Positions 22,115 through 30,990 of a stretch of 64,000 bases of DNA are shown here, piece by piece. This stretch comes from Kondoa malvinella (Eukaryota > Basidiomycota > Agaricostilbomycetes > Agaricostilbales > Kondoaceae). Location of the stretch: contig BCIM01000012.1 in NCBI GenBank assembly GCA_039545315.1, positions 246,811 to 310,810 on the forward strand, written 5' to 3'. Made by a program: the position numbers and the translations under genes. Below the pieces are notes generated by a model that was not told the origin of the DNA, ran no database searches, and saw only the letters and a program-made list of their open reading frames with translations. The stretch's first letter is position 1. Each line of letters starts with the position of its first letter.

Positions 22115-24107
22115 ATGTTATCTGTGCAGCAGGTCCTGCTTTCTCTCTTTGCTGCTTCGGCAGTCCAAGCACATGTAAGTTCTGATCATAACTCTACTAC
22201 GGTCGATCTTGACTGTCTTGCAGAATTGGATGCTTGACCCGTGAGTTGCAGCCTCTCGGTCTTGTTGTCTTCACCTCACTCATGTCTATTGCCTCAGTGA
22301 ACCTCGCAACCCAGGCGTAGGCGGTTTGTGCGTTCATCCTATGCTCTGGTTTGGACATTATTGACCAGGCTTGGTAGATATGGAACGTCCGGAGCGGAGA
22401 CAGAGACTTGTGGCTCTTCCAATACCGACGTACCAAGCGGTAACAAGTACGAAAGAGGCCAGACAATTACTTCCAAGACTATTTACAATGTCAGTGCTGT
22501 TCTATTGCTTATTGATAGTGATTGAGAATGGAGTAGAACCATGTCCATGGCTTCAATCGCTGGTCTATCGTTCCATTGGGCGAAGAGGATGATTTCCAGA
22601 CTATGAATGACCCAAACAACTTTATCAAGGTCAGTCCTCTTCTGAATAGTCTTTGTCTGAGCTGACTGAGGACAGATCAATTGCGTCTCGCGCTCATGCG
22701 GTGGTCGTCGTTCCGACTTTAGCGGGTCCAAGTACTCGTCTCTTTCACCTTTCAACCTACCTAGACAATCTGGTATTCCACAAGAGTGAGTCCAACTCTT
22801 CCTCGCCCAGCCAGTTGCTGACGCCTCTCTTAGTGATTCTTCTGATGAAAACGCTTGCGCAAACGACATTACCTTTCCTACTCATTTGGAAGATGGAACT
22901 TATGTGCTTCAATGGGTGTACTACGGTGCATCGGACAGTGATGCCAAGTTGGTCGCAAGCTCTCACTTTGTTGCTCTTGCTCATTGCGTGATAGCCCGGA
23001 CAAGTCGTTGCCTTTCTACAGATCTTGCGCCAACGTCGAGATTAGTGGTGGGGCTGAGCTGACCGCTCCACCTACCGTAAGTCGAGCAGTCCTACAGCTC
23101 GAAGTATAGCCACTGAAGGCCAGTATAGGATCAATGCAGCTTCGAATGGCAAGGCGGTGACAGAGTGAGACTTCCCCACCACCTTAGTCTGTTCCCTCTC
23201 TTGATTGATCGTTCTTTAGGCTCTGTCCACGAAGGACAATGTTGACGACATCACTGAAGCGGAATTAAATGAGATGAATCAATGCTCATACTGGAAATTC
23301 AATACTGTTGGAAAGAGGTAAAAGCTTTTGTCTGGCAAGCCTTGACTTGCATTGAATGATTGTCTAGCTACGATGCTCCTGGTGCAGGCGATGTTGATGC
23401 CTCTGCGTTTGCATATGGTCTGCCTGCTGAGTAAGTCTCCCTTCGCCTATATTGATTCTGTCTGACGTTACTATAGAGTCGAGGCTTGCGGTGGCTCAAC
23501 CAGCTCGGGAGGAAGCTCTTCTTCGACTCCATCCAACGGCAGCTCTTCTTCTGGTGGTAGCACTACTACTCCTGATGAAGATACCGCTCCCGAAGACAGC
23601 GAAGACGACACTACTCCCGAGCTATCTACACCTGAAGAAGAAGAGACTTCATCTGAAGACGAGTCTGCTCCACAAGACGAAGATGCTGCTCCTGTTCCGT
23701 CTCGAGGCAGCAACACCGACAACGGCTATGAAGCACCCTCAAAAGTCGCATCTACCCGTCCAACTCGTACAGCAGACTCAGGCAATGTCCGCCCGACTCG
23801 TTCTTTCTCTCGTACTAGAAGACCTCGTCCTACCTCTGGCTGGTGGAACCGCAATGACAATGAGGAGGAAGGATCAAACGTTGCCGAGGAACCCTCTGAG
23901 GATGCATCCGTCGAAGGTCAAGGATCAGAATACGAAGGCGGAAATGCAGACTATGAAGCTCCAGCTGAAGATGCCGATATACTTCCCGACTACCAACGGA
24001 ATGCGGTTCAAGACGAGTCTACAACTGCTGTCAGTGGAGAGAAGCCATGCAAGGATCACATGAACATGGTCAAGCGAGCTAGCTGGAAGCGTCATTTTGG
24101 GCATTGA
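22115..24107 (+). CDS. Secreted copper-oxygenase-like (LPMO-like) protein with acidic Ser/Thr tail
   Basis: A 19-residue signal peptide (MLSVQQVLLSLFAASAVQA) is followed at once by His, giving a mature N-terminus HNWMLDPEPRNPGVGG. An N-terminal His is the first ligand of the histidine brace in lytic polysaccharide monooxygenases. Later blocks fit that fold: NNHVHGFNRWSIVPLGEEDD (candidate second His), several cysteines (INCVSRSCGG), DGTYVLQWVYYGASDSD and LPFYRSCANVEISGG. The latter resembles the core strand and final Tyr/Cys-x-x-V-x-I strand of LPMO-like proteins. A Ser/Thr/Asp/Glu-rich disordered tail of about 200 residues follows, ending SWKRHFGH at TGA 24105-24107. Substrate unknown. The gene has nine or more short introns. 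The LPMO reading is an inference from pattern. Confidence 0.6.
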
Positions 24108-24219
24108 TACCAGTCTGCCGGAAGAAGTCGACGCGCTGGTCGCGGAGGGTGGTACTAAAAACAGTGCTTGTATATTACCGGGCTCAGAAGTGCAATAGGA
24201 GATGCTATTGCTGCCAGAA

Positions 24220-25194
24220 TCAGCAATGTGCAAGCAGGGACATCTTTCCAAGTGTCGAGCGGTCATGCATCTTGATACAGTAAAAGTCTCCGTGTCTAGT
24301 GTCTCCTAGTATACAAGCAAACACCGACACAGCAGGCTCGCGGCAGCTGAACTTGGTGATAAGGGCTGTAGAAGTAGCCTGCGGTAGATCTTCATAGTCG
24401 AGCATGGCGCGAAGTCTGTTCAACTGCCTGTCCGTTACATCGACCTTGCGCGAAGTGCCTTCTCTGACCCCAGTAGACAGCAGAACAGCCAGTGTTTCTT
24501 CATTACTTGGGATGGTGGAAGGAAGAACCATATCAGGCGCTTCAGCTGGTAGCGTTTCGATCTGGTTCAAAGCTGCATTTGCTGATTTGCGTTTCTTCTT
24601 CCTTTCCTGACCAGCGGCATCCACAGCCGCATCGCTATCTTGTTCAGGTACATGATGCCGCTTCTTGGGAGTGTTGAGATGAGGCGTGGGTGTCAGGATT
24701 GGAGAGCTCGGCTGGTTAGGAGGGGCTGCGAGCGCAGTATAAGCGGCGATGAGAGCGCTTGTCGCATCTTCTAGGTCTGATTGTGACGAAGCAGAAGAAG
24801 AAAGCAGAGAAGATAATGATGCAAAGGCTCGACTGAGGTAGCATATCAATGCGAGTTTGGCTTCGTCGATGGTGCTCTCGTGCGTGCTCAACTGCTCAAA
24901 GATATCGTCTAGGCGGTCTTCAGGTGGCTGAGAGGACTCTGGTGCGTATGGAGCAGCGCCTGAAAAGAGAAGGCGAGCAGCACGCTGCTTCGTCGGGCTG
25001 TTCTCGTTATCTTGGAAAGGGTTGTCTCCTGGCCCTGCTGGATCTGGAGGCAAGTCTTGCGTGTGTTGAGAGGAAGGTGTGGCCCCTTTAGGCGATGGTA
25101 CTGCATCAGATACCCTTTGGTATGGTGACTGAGGTGGAAAGCGAATTTGAGACAGGCGCGAAGAGGAGGGAAACGTTGGTGCTGCGTCAGACAT
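24220..25194 (-). CDS. Hypothetical protein, Ser/Pro-rich N-terminus
   Basis: Open frame from ATG 25194 (MSDAAPTFPSSSRLSQIRFP) of 324 codons. The first 100 residues are Pro/Ser rich with SP/TP sites (QSPYQRVSDAVPSPKGATPS), suggesting phospho-regulation. A helical block follows (LDDIFEQLSTHESTIDEAKL, ALICYLSRAFASLSSLLSS), then a lysine patch KKRHH and ERKKKRKS like a nuclear localisation signal, then LRAMLDYEDLPQATSTALIT. The extreme C-terminus (CREPAVSVFACIL onward) looks unlike the rest and may be intron read-through. A nuclear chromatin or kinetochore protein would fit but I cannot name the family. It is convergent with the LPMO-like gene, 112 bp apart. Confidence 0.6.
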   Translation of the reverse strand: MSDAAPTFPSSSRLSQIRFPPQSPYQRVSDAVPSPKGATPSSQHTQDLPPDPAGPGDNPFQDNENSPTKQRAARLLFSGAAPYAPESSQPPEDRLDDIFEQLSTHESTIDEAKLALICYLSRAFASLSSLLSSSASSQSDLEDATSALIAAYTALAAPPNQPSSPILTPTPHLNTPKKRHHVPEQDSDAAVDAAGQERKKKRKSANAALNQIETLPAEAPDMVLPSTIPSNEETLAVLLSTGVREGTSRKVDVTDRQLNRLRAMLDYEDLPQATSTALITKFSCREPAVSVFACILGDTRHGDFYCIKMHDRSTLGKMSLLAHC

Positions 25195-25418
25195 GGCAAA
25201 GCTATAGCTGCGCGCCTAGATGAAAGAGTTGAGGAGAGCGTGAGGTGGCTGTCAACACAGAGCTGCGAATCGCTGATGACCCTCTTGACGCTCGACCGCC
25301 ATGTCATTGCTAGTAATTTATTCCAGCGGCTCCAAAGTCCAATCTCAGCGCTGTGACTCTTGTGCTGTGTTCCCAGGCCTTCCGTCACTTGCCTGACCTT
25401 CCCAGTGCTATTTGACAA

Positions 25419-25452
25419 AAAGTGGATAGAAGCGGCCACTTCTATCCACTTT
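25419..25452. repeat. Perfect 14-bp inverted repeat (hairpin)
   Basis: AAAGTGGATAGAAG at 25419-25432 is followed after a 6-nt spacer by its exact reverse complement CTTCTATCCACTTT at 25439-25452. It lies upstream of the minus-strand gene starting at 25194. A dimeric factor site, RNA hairpin or short mobile-element end are all possible. Confidence 0.8.
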
Positions 25453-26599
25453 CTCTGTTTTCATCCCCTCAGTCTTCTATTTGACGCTGCATGCTTTCGG
25501 CGTTTGTTGTTCTATTCCTCTGGGGTATAGGAACGTTGATGGATGTGCGTTGCGCATGTCATGATCGCGTCGAGATTGGTGTCGCATCGGCCGGATTGTT
25601 GCAGTGCGACTGTTTATCATATGTGTCCTATGTCCAAGAAATTCTCGGTAGTAGTGTCGCAATCCAAGTAACTGTGCATTGTCTGTGCGGCTGCAAGGAA
25701 TGCTGCTTTGACAATTAGTGACGACCGCGTCACCATGGCTTTTTTGTTTGATTTAATGCATTTGGGCAGGATTTCAGGGCGACCTTGTATAGCTTTATCG
25801 TAGACGTGCACCACTGCAACGGCTTTCCTTTTTCTGCTTTTACACCACCCCTTACGCCTTCACGTCGAGCAGTGGCTGGGATGGGTGTAGATCAGGACTT
25901 GGGCGCTATGTGGGTTGGATTAATTGAGCATGCTTGGACTTACTGGATGCCTTTGGGCCCGGCTTGTGCTGAAGATGTGAGCAATACTTAACACTATGGT
26001 TGCATCTCGTTGATGGCAGATATCAGTACTTCTCGATGCAACCTAAAGCGGTGATAGGCAAAACTACCGGTGGGAAAGGCTTGTTCTCTTCACAGGCGAT
26101 ACAAGAGGATGAAGGCATTCAATGTACGCTTAGCCATCTGCTGTTTGGGCTCGACGTAAACGCGCTTGTAGTATTTATCGCAAAACCCGACATGCAAATT
26201 GGTCCTCACTAATGCGGACATGACTGTAAGTCTGTCAAGTCTTTTGCAGCAAGACTCAGCATCGCTCAGCTCCTTGTTTGAGATTTCAAGGTCTTCACTG
26301 GCACTGTAATATGCCCAGGTGCGACAAGTTGACCTGAATTGAAAGGACATGTCTGACATCCCTTCTTGCAGCTGTATTACAGCCGGCAGCTAAAGAGACC
26401 ATCATCGTCGGTGCGTGTTTTTGAATACCTTGTTATACGATCGATCTGATATCTAAGAACAAGCAAGCCGGAGACGAGGATGTTGGATGTGCTCATTGAA
26501 GAGTGAGGTTTTCGTTCTGTTGAATGTATGTCGCTGACGAAGAATTTAGGTGATGCGTTGTTGCAGCAGTCGCAATGCAGGAGGCTTGACTCATTAGGC
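25453..26599. other. Unresolved region, possible decayed gene
   Basis: No gene model is convincing. A plus-strand stretch near 25870-25980 (GMGVDQDLGAMWVGLIEHAW, YWMPLGPACAED) ends at a good GTGAGC donor, and one near 26020-26120 (YQYFSMQPKAVIGKTTGGKG) also looks coding. They do not join in frame and no start is clear. They could be pieces of the gene whose tail is at 26871-27170, broken by the repeat at 26600-26857. Confidence 0.3.
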
Positions 26600-26857
26600 G
26601 ATAGTCTGGGAATGCTACAGACAGATTGACAGAGTGTGACGTGCGCAGGCGTAGAATACGAAAGCGAGAGACCGTAGTGTGGTAAGCATGCTAGCACCGC
26701 TTCAATTTTGACATTGAAGGGAATGAAAGGGGTGAAGCTCAGGCTACAGGCTACAGAGAGCAGAGAACAGATACTGAACTACTCAGTAGACATTCGAATG
26801 CTACTTGGCTGCTTCGAGAAGACCTGGATGGCGGCCGAATGACGCTCTTTGGCAAAA
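26600..26857. repeat. Dispersed noncoding repeat, copy 1
   Basis: Clearly alignable by eye with 30742-30990. Shared stretches include AAAGCGAGAGA, GGAATGAAAG, GCTACAGGC, GCAGATACTGAAC (split by a small insert here), CAGACATT-like sequence, AAGACCTGGA and GGCGGCCGAATGAC, in the same order and orientation. No protein is encoded by either copy in a shared frame. Confidence 0.7.
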
Positions 26858-26870
26858 ACTGTTCAGCTAA

Positions 26871-27170
26871 TGCAATACCAAGCAAAGAGCAAAGTCTAAT
26901 TGCCCGCTCGTTACTTTACTAAGTAAACGACCTACCAAAGCTTCGGAAATTGACGGTGCGCCTAAGGGGAAGATCGAAGATGAAAGTGAGGAAGAGATGC
27001 ATGGCTTGAACAGTCCCGTGAAGCGCAAGAGAGAGGTCAAGGATGAAGAGCAGGATAAGAAGCCGAAGAAGGCTGCCCAAAAGGCTGCTGTGAAGAAGTC
27101 GCCCAGAGGAAAGAAGGTCAAGGAGGAAGTGAAAGAAGAGAACGGGGAAGAGACGAAGGCTGAAGATTAA
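26871..27170 (+). pseudogene. Lysine-rich C-terminal exon without a recognisable front
   Basis: Open plus-strand frame ending at TAA 27168-27170. It reads RPTKASEIDGAPKGKIEDES, then EEEMHGLNSPVKRKREVKDE and the basic/acidic tail KKPKKAAQKAAVKKSPRGKK ending NGEETKAED. The composition is that of a nuclear or DNA-binding protein tail. A stop lies just upstream at 26868-26870 and there is no early ATG, so this must be a terminal exon or a remnant. The dispersed repeat copy 1 sits directly upstream, so insertion may have cut the gene. No frame-compatible upstream exon was found. Confidence 0.4.
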
Positions 27171-27323
27171 GCTCGCGATGTGCCAATGTATTTGTCGATA
27201 GTCTTGTGTCAGAATGGTGCCGCCTTGCGTGTAGGTTTGCTATCAAACCGAATTATCACAAACAATCTCTTCCTCTCCGAAGGCCCATTCTGGCATGTGC
27301 CGTAGGCCTTACTTCGCAACAGC

Positions 27324-28510
27324 ATGGAAGCGTCAACGTCTCTCGACTCTGACTCTGGCAGACCCCTTTCCAACAGGGCTCAGCGGAAGAAAACTCAGGA
27401 TTGTTTGAAGAGAAAAGCAACATCTCCACCGCCCTCTCACACCCACTTCTTCAATAAGCAAAGACTAGGGCTGACAGTAGACACTGTGACCGCGCAGGCC
27501 AACATTGCTTCGGTCGTCCATGAGCGGTGCTTAGCAGCAGATGACATCAATACACAAATCCTCGTTCTAAACCCTTCCATAGCAGTGGACTTCAACAACC
27601 AGCTATCAGCTGGTCCAGAAGATTATGTCTGTTCTGTCGCGGAGACGCTGGCTTCTGGAGATGTGAGAGTAAACATTGAGCGCAAAGTCCCTCAAGTCTC
27701 TCGAGATGTGAGTCATTTTCTATTAACGATGTCATGCAATGACTCAGCGTTGCGCTATGACAGGCGACAGTCAATGCCAACCTTCAAAGCTTCTTGGAAG
27801 AGCTGAAACGCGCGACATCGGACAGGGAACGCGCGGAAACGCATCGCGCGGAGCAGGATCTGCGTATCTTAGCTGTCGAAACGGACAATAGCTCTCTGAA
27901 GACAACGGTAGCTGAGCATGAACGGAAGTGGGGTGTGATAGTCATGGTTCAGACCCTCAAAAATGCTACGCAGAGTCACTTTGTCTTTTGATCTTGCATG
28001 TATATGCTCAGTCCACATACAGTCGCCGAACGCAAGTTGAGACTAGCACTTGGAGGAATTGGCCAGCCGGGGCAGTACAAAGAATACAGCATATATCAAA
28101 GTAAGTTCTCCTTTGACTCGTCTTGTCAGCTTTCTGATCAAGCTTGGACAGTCTTCTACCAAAAACAAGCTGGAGAGGTGGATCTCATCAAAGCCCAAAG
28201 ACATCTACAGAAGGCAGAAGGCGATTTAAGCAAACTTTACAAAGATCTCATTTCTCGTTGGTCAGCTTTGAAGGATGCGCTCAATCTCTACGCCCACGCT
28301 GGAGAAGGAAGATATCTTTCCGACAATCACAAAGCCTTGGTAAAAGAAATCAGGAATGACCCAAAGGCTGGACCTGATTGCGCCGATATTTTGGAAAGCT
28401 GGAAAGATGAAGAATTGGTAGATGATTTCGGCAAGACCACTTTTGCCTTCAGCAATTCTGAGGGCGCGAGCAAATCTAGGCAGAATTCGCCAATGGTGCG
28501 TATGGTATAA
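27324..28510 (+). CDS. Coiled-coil orphan protein
   Basis: ATG 27324 (MEASTSLDSDSGRPLSNRAQ) opens a multi-exon gene. Exon 1 carries a basic patch (RKKTQDCLKRKATSPPPSHT) and NIASVVHERCLAADDINTQI. After an intron with a GTGAGT donor near 27708, the next exon is strongly coiled-coil: ANLQSFLEELKRATSDRERA, ETHRAEQDLRILAVETDNSS. Later exons give AERKLRLALGGIGQPGQYKE and VDLIKAQRHLQKAEGDLSKL, and the protein ends at 28510. Heptad-like Leu spacing supports a structural or kinetochore/spindle-type scaffold, but no family is recognised. Exon borders between 27930 and 28170 are approximate. Confidence 0.55.
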
Positions 28511-29595
28511 TCGCCCTGGAATTTGTTGTTGTGTCAGTTGCTATTTATATTTCATTAATACTTCTTGAGCGCTGACAAAGTCGTTGCAGAGACGATTGAG
28601 CCTGTCGGTTCATTATCAAGAAGTTTTCCAAATATATCTTGTGGCATTATTTTCCTCATCAAAGTACCCATTTGCATTGTCACTATTACCTTCGTGATAA
28701 CACGATGTATCTTTAACTGTTGTCCTTCCAGAACGAACCATCTTTTGTTAGACCAGTCTGAAGTAATAGTGACACATGTCCGCATCGCCAGGCTAGATCT
28801 GCTTCCAAAGCCGGCCAATCACGGACAATGCTTGATCGGCCTTAGAACAACCTGAACTATAGCTCGCAAACATCATGTCATGATGACAAGGTAGAAGAGC
28901 GAGGGTAACGCAAAGTGCGAACCAATTGAGAAAGTCATGCCGCCTAAAAGTTTCCTTGCAGAGTCTGAGTTGTTGACAATTCACGTTCCGTAGCATATGA
29001 ATGGTCTGAATGACCATAGCAAGCAGAATCGAAGAAGAGCTGTGACGGTTGTGCGATTCTTACGAGTTTACCAGCTTCATTGAAACAAGCCCAAGATAGA
29101 TGACACGACTGGGTATCCGCTGCGATGCCTGGACTGTTGCTATTGCAAGGGTACAAGTACTCGGAGCCTCAGCAACAAACGAAAAGAGGGAACGAGGTTC
29201 ATGTCGAAGCAACAAAGCACTAGTGAAACAGCGGCAGAGACCTGATCGAGTAGACACTCTTACAGAGATCAAGAGTGATCCGCGACGCTAGTCGGCGAGT
29301 GACGAATTTTGCATAACTCCAGATGACTCGTCTGAAGAGTAGAGGGGAAAAATCGGAGGCTTGGAATAGATAAGCAGGTAGCATGCCTAGTAGATACTGC
29401 GCACATGAATGCGTTGATTCTCACGGAGTCACTGCGCACAATATACTGACTATCGGATATCGGAAAGCGGAGCGGGTCGTAGAGACGAGTATGGAGACGC
29501 CCAGCAACTATTGCTTTTCAGCTCACTTGGATGTTGCCGTCAAAGAGAGCTTATTCACGACCGACACTACAGCGCATATACTGATAGATCCGATG
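28511..29595. other. Intergenic, no convincing gene
   Basis: About 1.1 kb between the coiled-coil gene and the truncated kinesin. A minus-strand frame at 28555-28818 contains SNKRWFVLEGQQLKIH, which resembles the start of a PH domain, but the rest does not follow the fold. The missing second half of the kinesin motor is not found here. Confidence 0.35.
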
Positions 29596-30607
29596 TCAAC
29601 AACAGTCAACAACAGCACATTTCGGAAGAGCAGACCTTGTATTAATCTTGCTGCCCTCATCGTTCTTTACTTTGGAGTCTACACCTCCTTCTGAATTGAT
29701 GCTTCTCCTCTCAGTTCCAGCCAGATCCACCAGATTCTGCAGGAATATGCGTCAATACCGTTTTGTAAACAGCGAAACTGGTATGAGCAGTGCTTACCAG
29801 CTGACTAACTCTTGCCATTTCGGCATGTGCTGAATCGCTGCTTTCGATATAGAGTCGTAGAACACAGTGCGACCGACTCGACTTTAAGTAATACGTCGTA
29901 GGATCAACATGCCGCCGTTTCTCCCCTTCGATAATGCGCTCTAGCACTTCTTCCTTGTTACGCACTGGAACTTGCAGAGCGCCCAGCATGATGTACTTAC
30001 GCAGGTCGGGTTTGGTGCTGGACGAAAGAAGGTCGATCAATTCCTCCTTGTAGACTTCAACGTAAGACATCTTGACAAGGTATTCTCGCTGGCTAGAATC
30101 GCTCTGAATGATGTGAAAGATATTCCGAACCGCCAATGGGATGATGCCAAACGCCAGTCGCTCAGTAAGAGACGTGTGTGCATGGGGCAAAGACTACTCA
30201 CTCCACGTCTTGCCGCCCCCTGTTGGTCCATATGCCATGACAGTCCCATTGTACCCATTCACGGCATCGGCAACCAATGACTGGACCTGCTTTGCATACA
30301 GAGATTCGGTTGTTTCATTGGGCTGAATGATACCGTCGAAGGAAAATTGCTGAGCCGAGCCAGTAGATCGCTGGATAGTGTGCTGCTGAAAATCTACTCG
30401 CCAGACGGACTCTTGGCTAAATCTGGGACGAGCGCAGACCGTCACTTTTTGAGTCTCTTCAGGAGGCGCAGAGCACTTTGCTGTAGTTGCAGCAGCATTC
30501 GGGGTAGTGCCTTGTTTGGTAGCTTGCGCGTTTCCCGTCGCAAGCGATTGTTTGTAAGAGGCAGATGCTTTTCTTTGCGGCTGTCTTCTGATTGCGTTCT
30601 CCGCCAT
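29596..30607 (-). pseudogene. Truncated kinesin motor domain
   Basis: ATG 30607 (MAENAIRRQPQRKASASYKQ) leads into kinesin motifs: VTVCARPRFSQE, FSFDGIIQPNETTESLYAKQ, P-loop MAYGPTGGGKTW, GIIPLAVRNIFHII, MSYVEVYKEELIDLLSS, switch I SSRSH and switch II NLVDLAGTERRS followed by EGSKIN. Two faults are visible. The exon after GGGKTW joins in the wrong phase to FGIIPLAV with any GT donor I can find. After EGSKIN the frame reads TRSALPKCAVVDCC and stops at 29596-29598, with no KSLLALG or PYRDSKLT block downstream. It lacks the end of the motor, neck and tail, so it is probably a relic. A truncated expressed protein cannot be excluded. Confidence 0.7.
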
Positions 30608-30741
30608 CGCACACTTGTGTAGACGGCAGTATCAAAACAGGAACAGGAACGATAACAAAACAAGCGCTCAAGCCTTTATGGAAGGTCGGGCATTGAGGAA
30701 GTCATAAATGCAAGATATCGAAGAAGAGTTTGCGGCACAAT

Positions 30742-30990
30742 GGAGACACTCCTACAGATAGTAGACAGATTGGCACTGCATACGAGTGTGCGTGCAAGGA
30801 ACAAAAGCGAGAGAGACCGCGGTGCAGCTGGCATGCCAGCGCTTCAAAGCTGAAAGGAATGAAAGCGATAGCACTCAAGCTACAGGCACAGGGAGCAGAT
30901 ACTGAACCACTCAGCAGACATTTGAATGCCAATAGTCGCTGCTTTGGGAAGACCTGGAGGGCGGCCGAATGACACTCTCGTTCCAAAACC
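30742..30990. repeat. Dispersed noncoding repeat, copy 2
   Basis: Counterpart of 26600-26857 in the same orientation. This copy ends directly at the SLM1 start codon (30991), so it forms that gene's 5' UTR and probably proximal promoter. Differences are scattered substitutions and short indels. Confidence 0.7.

Noticed and set aside
28555..28818. Minus-strand frame with KRWFVLEGQQL, like a PH-domain start
   Set aside because: The remainder does not follow a PH fold, there is no splice chain, and the plus-strand frame is equally open.
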